From Anaerolineae bacterium (GTDB lineage Bacteria > Chloroflexota > Anaerolineae > B4-G1): 18,561 nt of DNA. The stretch covers positions 1 through 18,561 of the forward strand of contig JAUWOI010000022.1 in the NCBI GenBank assembly GCA_030612185.1, written 5' to 3'. Under the pieces are notes generated by a model, which had not been told where the DNA came from, searched no databases, and saw nothing but the letters and a program-made list of their open reading frames with translations. Position 1 is the first letter of the stretch, and the number at the start of each line of letters is the position of its first letter. The position numbers and the translations under genes were made by a program. Positions 1 through 7,370 of this stretch are shown in pieces.

Positions 1-1764
1 CTAGGGTATATCAGCGATATGGCGGTTTGCGGTTCAAGCAGCATAGCCCCGACAGAGGTTGATCTGCCCGCCGACCTCGAGCCATACGAAGGTATGCTGG
101 TCACCCTCCCCGAGGACCTGACCGCCAGCCAGAATTACTTCCAGGGCCGCTATGGCCAGGTGACAATGTCCTCGGAGGGGCGGTTGTTCAACCCCACCAA
201 CACCTACCGCCCTCTGACCCCCGAGGCCATCACTATGGCGGAGGAGAACCTGCGTCGCATGTTTGTGCTGGACGATGGCACGACCTCTCAGAACCCGGAC
301 CCGATCCCCTACATAGGCGCGGAAGACACCCTCCGGGCTGGAGATACGGTAGCCGGTCTGACCGGTGTGGTTGATTATGGTCCCATAAACTCGTCATATC
401 CTCCGGCTCGTTACTATCGCGTGCATCCGACCGAGCCGGTCGAGTTTACGCGCGTCAACGAGCGCACGGCGGGGCCTGATGACGTGGGCGGGGTGATCAA
501 GATCGCCAGTTTCAATGTCTTGAACTACTTCAACGGCGACGGCATGGGCGGCGGCTTCCCCACCTCACGGGGGGCATATACGCCCGAGGAGTTTACCCGC
601 CAGCGCGACAAGATCATCAGCGCCATCGTGGCTATGGACGCCGACGTGATCGGCCTGATGGAGATCGAGAACGACGGATACGATCAATACAGTGCCATCG
701 CGGACCTGGTGAACGGACTGAATGACGTCACTGGGGCCGGCACCTACGCCTTCATTGATCCGGGTGTGGCCCAGGTCGGCACGGACGAGATCGCCGTCGG
801 CTTTATCTACAAGCCCGGCACTGTCACCCCGGTGGGGGCGGCCGCGATCCTCGACTCGTCGGTGGATCCCGACTTTAACTCTGACTACAACCGTCCGGCG
901 CTGGCCCAGACCTTCGAGCGCAGCACGGGGGGTGGGAGGTTCACCGCCGCGGTCAATCACCTAAAGTCAAAGGGCTCCCCCTGTGATGCTATCGGGGACC
1001 CGGATCTGGGCGACGGCCAGGGTAACTGTAACCTGACCCGCACCTATGCCGCTGAGGCTCTGGCCGACTGGCTGGCGACAGACCCCACCGACAACGACGA
1101 CGACGATTTCTTCATCATCGGCGACCTGAACTCCTACGCCAAGGAGGACCCCATCATCGCCATCGAGGATGCGGACTACACCAACCTGGTTGAGATGTTT
1201 GACGGGACGTGGGCCTACTCCTACATCTTTGATGGGCAGTCGGGCTACCTGGACCACGCGCTGGCTTCCCCCAGCGCCCTCCCGCAGGTGATGGGAGCCA
1301 CGGTGTGGCACATCAACACCGACGAGCCGTCCGTAATCGACTACAACGTGGAGTACAAGCCCCAGGACCTGTACACACCCACGCCCTACCGCTCGTCGGA
1401 CCACGACCCAGTGGTCGTCGGCTTCTGCGACGCGATTCCACCCGAGGTCGAAGTCTCGCCGGACACGCTGTGGCCTCCGAATCACCGCTACGTGGAAGTC
1501 AGCGTGACCGTCAGCGACAACGCGGATCCACATCCATCGGCGACGCTGCTATCGGTGACGTCGAACGAGCCCGACGACGGCCTCGGCGACGGCGACATGC
1601 CGGACGACATCGTGATCGTGGGCGACTTCACGTTCGAACTGCGGGCGGAGCGTTCTGGCACCGGCGATGGACGTATCTACACGATCACGTATGAGGTGAC
1701 CGATGCCTGCGGCAACAGCACGGTGGCGACCGCTACGGTAACTGTGCCACACGACAAGGGCTAA
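1..1764 (+). CDS. ExeM/NucH-type extracellular endonuclease/exonuclease/phosphatase, 5'-truncated by window edge
   Basis: This is probably a secreted, metal-dependent DNA-degrading enzyme of the ExeM/NucH type. The reading frame is open from base 1. The ATG at 19 lies inside sequence typical of the family interior (VCGSSSIAPTEV, then LEPYEGMLVTLPEDL), so the true start is upstream and at least a signal peptide is missing. Numbering from the ATG at 19, the order is an ExeM-type N-terminal region (about 1-150), the endonuclease/exonuclease/phosphatase domain (about 158-472) and a C-terminal beta-rich domain (about 474-581) starting with SPDTLWPPNH. Catalytic motifs are complete: N166 in ASFNVLNYF, E215 in LMEIEN, N313-H314 in NHLKS, D369 and N371 in GDLNS, and D461-H462 in SSDHDP. 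The LWPPNH domain is a module often found at the end of secreted proteins; its function is not known to me. The assignment is firm at family level; substrate is inferred. Confidence 0.88.
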   Translation, partial: LGYISDMAVCGSSSIAPTEVDLPADLEPYEGMLVTLPEDLTASQNYFQGRYGQVTMSSEGRLFNPTNTYRPLTPEAITMAEENLRRMFVLDDGTTSQNPDPIPYIGAEDTLRAGDTVAGLTGVVDYGPINSSYPPARYYRVHPTEPVEFTRVNERTAGPDDVGGVIKIASFNVLNYFNGDGMGGGFPTSRGAYTPEEFTRQRDKIISAIVAMDADVIGLMEIENDGYDQYSAIADLVNGLNDVTGAGTYAFIDPGVAQVGTDEIAVGFIYKPGTVTPVGAAAILDSSVDPDFNSDYNRPALAQTFERSTGGGRFTAAVNHLKSKGSPCDAIGDPDLGDGQGNCNLTRTYAAEALADWLATDPTDNDDDDFFIIGDLNSYAKEDPIIAIEDADYTNLVEMFDGTWAYSYIFDGQSGYLDHALASPSALPQVMGATVWHINTDEPSVIDYNVEYKPQDLYTPTPYRSSDHDPVVVGFCDAIPPEVEVSPDTLWPPNHRYVEVSVTVSDNADPHPSATLLSVTSNEPDDGLGDGDMPDDIVIVGDFTFELRAERSGTGDGRIYTITYEVTDACGNSTVATATVTVPHDKG

Positions 1765-1783
1765 GGAGGAAATTAGAAGCCAG

Positions 1784-1812
1784 GCTTCAGCCAGGAACTC
1801 GCTCGCTGAAGC
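1784..1812. other. Small inverted repeat after the nuclease gene
   Basis: The arms gcttcagc (1784-1791) and gctgaagc (1805-1812) are perfect 8-bp complements with a 13-base loop, 20 bases after the nuclease stop. There is no T-tract, so it is at best part of a 3'-end structure or protects the mRNA end. Confidence 0.35.
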
Positions 1813-1888
1813 AAGGAGCACACCGACACTTCTGGGCAACACCCTGCGTCGAGACCAGCAGGACGATCAGCCCTTCAGCAACAGACAA

Positions 1889-1918
1889 CGAGGCGTCCTC
1901 TTTCAGGGGGACGCCTCG
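1889..1918. terminator. Strong hairpin, probable bidirectional 3'-end structure
   Basis: The arms cgaggcgtcc (1889-1898) and ggacgcctcg (1909-1918) are a perfect 10-bp inverted repeat. Inner wobble and C-G pairs leave a loop of about four bases (1902-1905). It lies between the plus-strand nuclease and the minus-strand small gene that ends at 1961, where a terminator for both would be expected. Neither side has a clear T-run, so it is not a textbook intrinsic terminator. Confidence 0.5.
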
Positions 1919-1960
1919 CTGCGTGGAGCGCACTGGGGGCTATGGCTGTCCTATTTCGCG

Positions 1961-2083
1961 CTACCCTGTCTCCAGCAGGGCAACGAGTATCACCACGAGG
2001 GCTGTGACAGCCAACCCGGCCAAGGCCAACCGGCTCATCAGGTCCTGCAACTGCTCATAAACGTGTCGCTGTGCCTCCAACAT
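1961..2083 (-). CDS. 40-residue single-pass membrane protein (unnamed)
   Basis: The frame reads from an ATG at 2083-2081 to a TAG at 1963-1961 and encodes 40 residues. The first half is polar and helical (MLEAQRHVYEQLQDLMSR). Residues 19-37 form one hydrophobic segment rich in L, A and V, followed by ETG. The start is well supported: ggaggtga (2097-2090) lies six bases before the ATG and is close to a perfect Shine-Dalgarno. A TACAAT-like -10 element (2133-2128) lies about 45 bases upstream, but no good -35 accompanies it. The gene is bounded by the 1889-1918 hairpin. I recognise no family. The layout (amphipathic N-terminus, one membrane helix) resembles many small regulatory or complex-stabilising membrane proteins, but no function can be read from the sequence. 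Confidence 0.6.
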   Translation of the reverse strand: MLEAQRHVYEQLQDLMSRLALAGLAVTALVVILVALLETG

Positions 2084-2213
2084 CGCCGCTCACCTCCGCT
2101 GCTCTTACTCCGCTGCTCCTACTATAAATTGTAGCACGCGTCTGTTAGAGACGGGTTACGGAAACGTAAAAAATCGGTGAAGGCCTGGTGTGTCCCCTTA
2201 ATAAATTAGATTT

Positions 2214-2231
2214 CTCCGTAGTATTACGGAG
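2214..2231. promoter_or_regulatory. Candidate operator dyad CTCCGTA-gtat-TACGGAG
   Basis: This is a perfect 7-bp inverted repeat with a four-base centre. A related copy of its left half, ctccgtactattg, lies at 2268-2280, 54 bases downstream (about five helical turns) and directly before the -35 at 2285. The spacing and position suggest an activator that contacts polymerase, for example a LuxR/NarL-type regulator; the identity of the protein is inference. Confidence 0.45.
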
Positions 2232-2284
2232 GCAATTCTGGCAAACCGGGGCCATTCTTACACCCTCCTCCGTACTATTGGGGA

Positions 2285-2313
2285 TTTACACGATCGGGGG
2301 ATTGCGGTATGAT
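2285..2313 (+). promoter_or_regulatory. Sigma-70-type promoter of the receiver/kinase operon
   Basis: TTTACA (2285-2290) and TATGAT (2308-2313) are separated by 17 bases; each matches the consensus at 5 of 6 positions. Transcription would begin near 2320, giving a leader of about 170 bases before the ATG at 2490. Confidence 0.6.
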
Positions 2314-2320
2314 TATTCCG

Positions 2321-2353
2321 CCACGGATGAGAAGTATGTCACTTCATCGGTGG
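2321..2353 (+). other. 5'-terminal hairpin of the kinase-operon leader
   Basis: gaagt (2331-2335) pairs with acttc (2341-2345) around the loop atgtc. Below a two-base bulge, 2321-2328 pairs with 2346-2353 with one G-G mismatch. The hairpin starts essentially at the predicted transcription start, as expected for an RNA-stabilising or regulatory 5' structure. Confidence 0.45.
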
Positions 2354-2424
2354 AAGGTGGATACTGGATACTAGCCGGGTTCTCGGTTGCAAAATGGTGT
2401 GGAGCAGGCTTCCTAACCTGTCTG

Positions 2425-2451
2425 AACGGCAGACTGGAAAGTCTGTCCGTT
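2425..2451 (+). other. GGAA-capped hairpin in the kinase-operon leader
   Basis: aacggcagact (2425-2435) pairs with agtctgtccgtt (2440-2451), giving 11 pairs with one bulged base and the tetraloop ggaa (2436-2439). It ends 38 bases before the ATG at 2490. It does not match a riboswitch class I know. Confidence 0.45.
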
Positions 2452-2489
2452 GCTGTACCAGAAACTAGCCTGCCGAGGAGAGAAAAAAC

Positions 2490-2882
2490 ATGGAGCCGAT
2501 CAAAGTTCTGATCGTGGACGATAACCCCACCTTCATTGGCATCATGCGCCGCTTCCTTACCCGCTTCGCCGATATCGAGGTGGTGGCCGAAACCACCAAC
2601 GCCGAAGACGCGCTCGACCTGGTGCGAGAGGCATCTCCTCAAGTCGTGCTGGTGGATATCGCGATGCCGGGGGTCAACGGGTTGGCATTGACGCGCATGC
2701 TGCGGGAGAAACACCCCACCCTGACCGTGATCCTCGTCACGCTGCTCGACACCACCCAATACCGATCCGCCTCAGCAGAGGCAGGCGCGGCGGGCTTTGT
2801 AGCCAAGCCTACCCTCAGCACCGACCTGGTGCCCCTCATCCGTCGCTACGCATCGCAGGCCGAGACCCTTGCCTACACTTAA
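2490..2882 (+). CDS. Stand-alone response regulator receiver (REC-only)
   Basis: This is a CheY-like receiver of 130 residues with no output domain. It should be phosphorylated by a histidine kinase and act through protein contacts or as a phosphate relay or sink. The acidic pocket is D10-D11 (IVDDNP), the phospho-acceptor is D56 (VVLVDIAMPG), and the switch residues are T84 (ILVT) and K106 (VAKP). All are present, so it should be functional. Aromatic switching at the usual Tyr/Phe site is weak (F103 in GFVAKP). The ATG at 2490 follows gaggaga by about eight bases. It is the first gene of a set with the two kinases downstream (26-base gap to the next ATG). Nothing in the window is an obvious output partner. 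Confidence 0.92.
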   Translation: MEPIKVLIVDDNPTFIGIMRRFLTRFADIEVVAETTNAEDALDLVREASPQVVLVDIAMPGVNGLALTRMLREKHPTLTVILVTLLDTTQYRSASAEAGAAGFVAKPTLSTDLVPLIRRYASQAETLAYT

Positions 2883-2908
2883 TTCAGTTACCCTGGCAGG
2901 CAGAACAG

Positions 2909-5023
2909 ATGACTCTTGCCAATGAGGCAATGCACGAGATCGCAACATTGCACAGCGTCGCTGCTCTGACCCAGACATTGGCGCAGAAAATTCAGGCGGC
3001 CTTTGGATATGATCGTGTCTGTGTAGCCCTGCTGGAGAAGACCGGGCTGAAGATCTGCGCCACCGCACAGGCTCCAGAGATTGATGACTACACCCTGTCA
3101 CCGTGGCAGCCTGAAGCCAAAGACAGCGCAGCCACCCGCGTCCTGACCAGCCACCAGGCGGTGGTGTCGCCTATCAGCCCAGATGGATCGGAGGGCGTGT
3201 CTGCCAATACCCCCTCTGGGGAACAGCGATGCGAACTGGTGCTACCTTTGGCTGCAAAAGGACAGATCATCGGCCTGCTGGATATCGTGGGTCTGCACAA
3301 CCCACAGGATACTGGACGCATGGGGTTACTGGAAGCGATGGCTGGCTCGCTGGCCATTGCCGCGAACCAGGCGCAACTCTTCAAAGCGACCGAGACCAGC
3401 CAGCGTGAGGCACGCACTCTGTATAGTCTGAGCCGCCAGATGACCTCGCTGGATTTGGAACGCATTCCTGAGCGGCTTCTGGGACAGTTGGGGGACTTGA
3501 TTCCCAACGACGTCGCCGGGCTACTGGTTGAAATAGACGGCACACTATATAATTTCTTCCACATCTCCCAGCCAGTGGGAGAAACAGCGCTCAAGAAGTT
3601 GGAGCGTAACATGCTCGCTCACTGGCCCGCCCTCACATTGCCCGCACCAGCCGTCACTCCAATTCAACGACACGTGCAGAACACGGACAACGTTCTCCCT
3701 GGCAATACACCAGCACTGCGCTCAGATATTTACGCGCTCCTGTTTGTGGGCGAGCAGCCACTAGGCGCGCTCACGGTCGCCCGCACAGGGCCAATGAAGT
3801 TCGAAGAGGCAGACCAGCACCTCCTTTCCACCATCGCTAATCAGGTCGCGACCGCCATCGAGAATGCACTGTTGTACCGCAAGTTGAAGGCACACGCGGC
3901 CAGCCTCGAACAGCGGGTAGTCGAACGCACAGTTGAGATCGCCCGCCAGAAGGAACGCACCGAGGCAATCCTGCACAGCGTGGCCGATGCTGTGTTCGTT
4001 ACCGACCCGCAGGGGGAGATCGTGCTTACTAACGAGCGCGCCGGACACCTTCTGGATGGACAACTGCGCGCCGAGGACCAAGAATACCTCCTCAGTCGCA
4101 TCCGCGAGTGGGGCCTCCGGGCCAGCGAGGGAGTGGAGGAGATAGTCGAACTGGACGACCTGGCGCTACAGGCCCGGGCCACACCCATCAGCGAGGAGGC
4201 CCCCTCACTGGGGGCCGTGGTCGTGCTCAGCGACGTCAGCCGGCTGCGGGAACTGGATCGCCTGAAAACGCAGTTCGTGTCCAACGTCTCACACGAACTG
4301 CGCACTCCCATCTCCAACGTGAAACTCTATCTCTCGCTGCTCGAGAGAGGTAAGCCAGAGAAACGGATGCGGTACCTGGAGGTACTGCGGCAAGAAAGCA
4401 CACGCCTGGAGAATCTAATCGAGAATCTACTCGATCTCTCGCGGCTGGATGCTGGTCGGGCACTGATCATTCCTCGACCCGTCGCGCTTCAGGACTTGCT
4501 GGAGAATCTAGTCGAGATTCACCGGCAGACGGCTGCGGCCAAGAACTTGCATCTGGAAACCCAATTCCCACCCACAGTTCCCCCGGCCAACGGCGACCGC
4601 AACCAGATCATCCAAGTGTTGAGCAACCTGATCGCCAACGCCATAAGTTACACTCCATCGGGAGGCGAGATCGCCATCCGGCTGGGGACAGCAGAGGCCG
4701 AAGGTTGCCCGTATGTCACCATCACCGTCGCCGATAGCGGGATTGGGATTCCACCGGACGAACTGCCACACATTTTCGACCGCTTCTTCCGAGGGGAGCA
4801 GGCCCAGATGCTGGCTGTACCCGGAACAGGCCTGGGATTGGCCATCGTGAAGGAGATCGTTGAACTGCACCAGGGATGGATCGAGGTGGAAAGCGAGTTG
4901 AGTCAGGGCAGTTCCTTCACAGTCTGGCTTCCCGTCGCAGCCCAACCTCCTCGAGAAGTTGAGCAACACTCAAATCCGGTCATCGCCCAACCTGCAACCA
5001 CACCACAACGGAGTGCGAGATGA
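2909..5023 (+). CDS. Cytoplasmic GAF-GAF-PAS sensor histidine kinase
   Basis: A 704-residue histidine kinase with no membrane segment, so it senses an internal signal. Order: GAF-like domain (about 5-155), a second GAF-like domain (about 175-315), a coiled-coil linker (about 318-350, ERTVEIARQKERTEAIL), PAS domain (about 350-440), HisKA with phospho-acceptor H462 in FVSNVSHELRTP, and HATPase_c with N577 (NLIANAISYTP), D609 (ADSGIGIP) and G639 (GTGLGLAIVKE). All catalytic boxes are intact. No cysteine or histidine pattern in the GAF domains points clearly to a bilin or haem, so the ligand is unknown. The Shine-Dalgarno is weak (ggcaggcag); the ATG at 2930 is an alternative start that would remove only seven residues. 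The last codon overlaps the next gene as ATGA, so translation is probably coupled. Confidence 0.93.
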   Translation: MTLANEAMHEIATLHSVAALTQTLAQKIQAAFGYDRVCVALLEKTGLKICATAQAPEIDDYTLSPWQPEAKDSAATRVLTSHQAVVSPISPDGSEGVSANTPSGEQRCELVLPLAAKGQIIGLLDIVGLHNPQDTGRMGLLEAMAGSLAIAANQAQLFKATETSQREARTLYSLSRQMTSLDLERIPERLLGQLGDLIPNDVAGLLVEIDGTLYNFFHISQPVGETALKKLERNMLAHWPALTLPAPAVTPIQRHVQNTDNVLPGNTPALRSDIYALLFVGEQPLGALTVARTGPMKFEEADQHLLSTIANQVATAIENALLYRKLKAHAASLEQRVVERTVEIARQKERTEAILHSVADAVFVTDPQGEIVLTNERAGHLLDGQLRAEDQEYLLSRIREWGLRASEGVEEIVELDDLALQARATPISEEAPSLGAVVVLSDVSRLRELDRLKTQFVSNVSHELRTPISNVKLYLSLLERGKPEKRMRYLEVLRQESTRLENLIENLLDLSRLDAGRALIIPRPVALQDLLENLVEIHRQTAAAKNLHLETQFPPTVPPANGDRNQIIQVLSNLIANAISYTPSGGEIAIRLGTAEAEGCPYVTITVADSGIGIPPDELPHIFDRFFRGEQAQMLAVPGTGLGLAIVKEIVELHQGWIEVESELSQGSSFTVWLPVAAQPPREVEQHSNPVIAQPATTPQRSAR

Positions 5024-6213
5024 AGGCACGCATTCTGGTCGTTGAAGACGACACAGCAATGGCCGAGGGCATCCGCGATATACTGGAACTGGCTGGCTAT
5101 GAGGTCATGCTGGCCGCCAATGGACGGGAGGGCCTTGAGCGGCTGGCACAGCACAAGCCAGCCCTGATCCTCTCGGACATCATGATGAGAGAAATAGATG
5201 GCTACGAGTTCTGCCAGGCCGTGCAAGCCGAGCCGGCCTGGGTGGACATTCCTTTCATATTTCTCACCGCCAAGCGTCGCGCGGAGGACATACGACGCGG
5301 TAAAGAACTCGGCGTGGACGACTATCTGACCAAGCCTTTCCTGCCAGAGGATCTGTTAGTGGTCGTGCAAGCCAAGATCGAGCGCTCCCAGGCACGACAG
5401 GCCGTGGCTCGGGCCGAGGTTACAACGATCAAAGACGAACTAACGATGATGATCGGCCACGAGTTACGAACACCTCTGACGTACATCCGGGGCTACCTGG
5501 AACTGATGGCCTCTGGTCGCAACGCTCTGACCGAGGAACTAGTGACAACTTACCTGCGCGGCATCAAGACCGGGAGTGACCGGCTGGGACAGGTGGTGCA
5601 AGATGTGCTCACCTGGTTGACGATCCGCACTGGCAAGGCGGCGCATAAGTACCAGTCGCTCGCCTGTACCGACGAGCAACTACCCGCGCTTTTGCACCTG
5701 GGCATTGCCAGATTTGCCGAGACTGCACAAGATCGCGGAGTGGAACTTGTCCTGGAAATAGCCCCCTCGCTGTCGCCCGTACGAGTGTGCTGCAAGCAGA
5801 TCGAAGAGGTACTGCGGCAACTGCTGGACAACGCTATCAAGTTCTCCCCGACAGAGGGTGGTGTAGTGAGAGTAACTGCGATGGAGACGCCTGAGGGGGT
5901 CCAGGTTAGTGTTCAAGATCACGGGGTGGGGATTCCGGCTCATCAACTCCCCCTCATCTTCGAACCACTGCTCCAGGTCAACCGGGCACAACACGAACAA
6001 CAAGGCACAGGGCTGGGGCTTGCCATCGCCCGCGCCTACGTAGAGTTACACGGCGGGCGCATTTGGGCCGAGAGCGAACCCGAACGAGGCAGCACGTTCT
6101 ACTTCGTGCTCCCGAAGGCCACAGAAGCCCCCTTCGGCTGCGCTCAGGGCAGGCCCTCTCCCGGCCAGACGCCGGTCACTGCTGCCTCAACGCATTGCTC
6201 AACCGTCCCGTAG
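5020..6213 (+). CDS. Hybrid signalling protein: N-terminal receiver fused to a histidine kinase
   Basis: A 397-residue protein with a receiver at 1-120 (D10-D11, phospho-acceptor D53, T83, K105), HisKA with H147 (MMIGHELRTPLTY), and HATPase_c (N271 in LLDNAIKFSP, D300 and G302 in QDHGVGIP, GTGLGL at 329-334). A receiver ahead of the kinase suggests that phosphorylation of D53 controls the kinase, so the preceding kinase or the REC-only protein could feed into it. Start and stop of the neighbours overlap as ATGA (5020-5023). The kinase fold ends near residue 366. The remaining tail of about 30 residues (from EAPFGCAQGRP on) comes from a repeat-like element at 6128-6154 and looks non-native. 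The final 70 bases overlap the convergent aconitase X gene. Confidence 0.92.
   Translation: MKARILVVEDDTAMAEGIRDILELAGYEVMLAANGREGLERLAQHKPALILSDIMMREIDGYEFCQAVQAEPAWVDIPFIFLTAKRRAEDIRRGKELGVDDYLTKPFLPEDLLVVVQAKIERSQARQAVARAEVTTIKDELTMMIGHELRTPLTYIRGYLELMASGRNALTEELVTTYLRGIKTGSDRLGQVVQDVLTWLTIRTGKAAHKYQSLACTDEQLPALLHLGIARFAETAQDRGVELVLEIAPSLSPVRVCCKQIEEVLRQLLDNAIKFSPTEGGVVRVTAMETPEGVQVSVQDHGVGIPAHQLPLIFEPLLQVNRAQHEQQGTGLGLAIARAYVELHGGRIWAESEPERGSTFYFVLPKATEAPFGCAQGRPSPGQTPVTAASTHCSTVP
6128..6154. repeat. REP-like element shared by two convergent gene ends
   Basis: The core ccttcggctgcgctcagggc (6131-6150) has the look of the dispersed 'cttcggctgcgctcaggg' elements common in Chloroflexota and some other genomes (family recognition from memory). 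The short arms gccc (6127-6130) and gggc (6147-6150) can pair. It encodes the PFGCAQGRP tail of the hybrid kinase on one strand and contains the aconitase X stop (TGA, 6146-6144) on the other. Confidence 0.5.
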
Positions 6214-7370
6214 CGCACTCGCAACCCTGCGTGGGAGGGCACGTAGGTGGCTCCCTTGGCCGAGGGGGTCGCCAGGGTGCGAAAGCCCAGTTCTTGCATC
6301 GGAGCGACGACCACGCACATATCGGCCACCACCCTCCCCCCGCTGGCCTCGACTGCGGCTACCAACCCTTCCGCCTCGGCAATCTGCCGCACCTCCCGCG
6401 CTGTCGTGATCCACAACGCCGCCTTCACCCGTCGCCCGGCCAGTAGCCACACCATCTCCGCAATCTCCTCCAGGCTGGAGTGCGGGCAGCCCAACCAGAC
6501 CAGGTCAATCTCCCGCACGTCGGAATTGAGCGCGGCATAGGCAGGTTGCAGATCGTCCACGATGAGCGTCTCGTGGTCAGGAACCAGCATGTCTGGCCGG
6601 TCGGCCTCGGGCGTGACCCCCGCAACGTGATACAGCGCCACAGCGCCGCTGGCCGCCATGGCGGCCCCCAGTGCCTTCAAGTCAGCATCGGAGCACACTT
6701 CCCTCAAGCCCGCGAAATATGGCACGCGATTGCGCGCTGCCTTCCCGACCATGTACCCGAGTGCCCCGAAATCGGAAAATTCGCGTACAGGGCAGCGCAC
6801 GACCACCCGCAGTGTGGCACGGCGGTTTTCGTCCAGATGCAAGCCGCACGCAGCGGTGCGCCCAGTGATGCCCGCAGCCAGCGCGCCCGGCCCGCCCTCC
6901 CGATTGGTGCGTGCCCCCAGGACCGAGTTGGCGTAACTCACCGCCGAGGACTCCGCCCAGGCCACGTGTTCACCTAAACGGGGTACGTTGCCCACCAGGT
7001 AGGGCGTACAGGTGCAGGTCGTGCGCACACCCAGCCGCTGGTAGACCTCAATCACCGCCAGTTGCTGGCGAGCGAACGCTTCCGAAAAGCCCAGTTTCCG
7101 CCAAGCGCGCAGGTCCATCCCGGCCGGGTTCAGTGTCGTGGGCACGCGCACCCGTGCACCCTGGTCGGCCCACTCGCGCAGGAACTCCAGCCCCGCTTCT
7201 CCCAGGTTACGGTAACTGACCCCCGCCACCTGCACGGAACCCACCGGCACCAGCCGCCGGGCACCGTAAATCCGCCCCAGTGTGACGATGATCTCCATCG
7301 CCTGGCGCACGCCGGGGCCTAAGTCACCCGCCACCATGGATCGCTCTTCAGCAGAAAGTTTCAACATCAC
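6144..7370 (-). CDS. Aconitase X large (catalytic) subunit, DUF521 family
   Basis: AcnX proteins are iron-sulfur dehydratases. Characterised members are cis-3-hydroxy-L-proline dehydratase in bacteria and mevalonate 5-phosphate dehydratase in archaea. This 408-residue protein is full length for the large subunit. Its signature stretches are CTCTPYLVGN (119-128), GEHVAWAESSAVSYANSVLGARTNREGGP (133-161), WLGCPHSS (292-299) and ATPSAKGATYVPSH (367-380). C119 or C121, C295 and C352 are the plausible cluster ligands (inferred from motif positions). The small swivelling subunit (DUF126), normally adjacent or fused, is absent from the window, so the substrate cannot be assigned. Start: GTG at 7370 overlaps the preceding gene's TGA (GTGA); ATG at 7367 is equally good. 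The 3' end overlaps the convergent kinase by 70 bases. Confidence 0.87.
   Translation of the reverse strand: MMLKLSAEERSMVAGDLGPGVRQAMEIIVTLGRIYGARRLVPVGSVQVAGVSYRNLGEAGLEFLREWADQGARVRVPTTLNPAGMDLRAWRKLGFSEAFARQQLAVIEVYQRLGVRTTCTCTPYLVGNVPRLGEHVAWAESSAVSYANSVLGARTNREGGPGALAAGITGRTAACGLHLDENRRATLRVVVRCPVREFSDFGALGYMVGKAARNRVPYFAGLREVCSDADLKALGAAMAASGAVALYHVAGVTPEADRPDMLVPDHETLIVDDLQPAYAALNSDVREIDLVWLGCPHSSLEEIAEMVWLLAGRRVKAALWITTAREVRQIAEAEGLVAAVEASGGRVVADMCVVVAPMQELGFRTLATPSAKGATYVPSHAGLRVRYGTVEQCVEAAVTGVWPGEGLP

Larger units (their letters stand above)
2084..2489. other. Divergent intergenic region: leader and control region of the kinase operon
   Basis: I see no credible gene here. The region carries a TACAAT element for the leftward small gene, a dyad at 2214-2231 with a half copy at 2268-2280, and a rightward promoter at 2285-2313. 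The leader of about 170 bases has hairpins at 2321-2353 and 2425-2451 and a perfect tandem 7-mer, ggatact, at 2359-2372. The open frame 2188-2511 runs over all of these, overlaps the response-regulator start and resembles no protein. Confidence 0.55.

Noticed and set aside
1763..1770. aaggagga Shine-Dalgarno-like run overlapping the nuclease stop
   Set aside because: No ATG, GTG or TTG follows at a suitable distance and no frame of note begins there; it may be a relic of a lost downstream gene but cannot be supported.
2372..2451. Possible cyclic-di-GMP (GEMM-I) riboswitch because of tagccgggtt
   Set aside because: The other conserved GEMM blocks and the order of the stems are absent; only this short string matches.
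2188..2511. 107-codon plus-strand frame before the response regulator
   Set aside because: It covers the dyad, promoter and leader hairpins, overlaps the regulator start, has no Shine-Dalgarno and resembles no protein.
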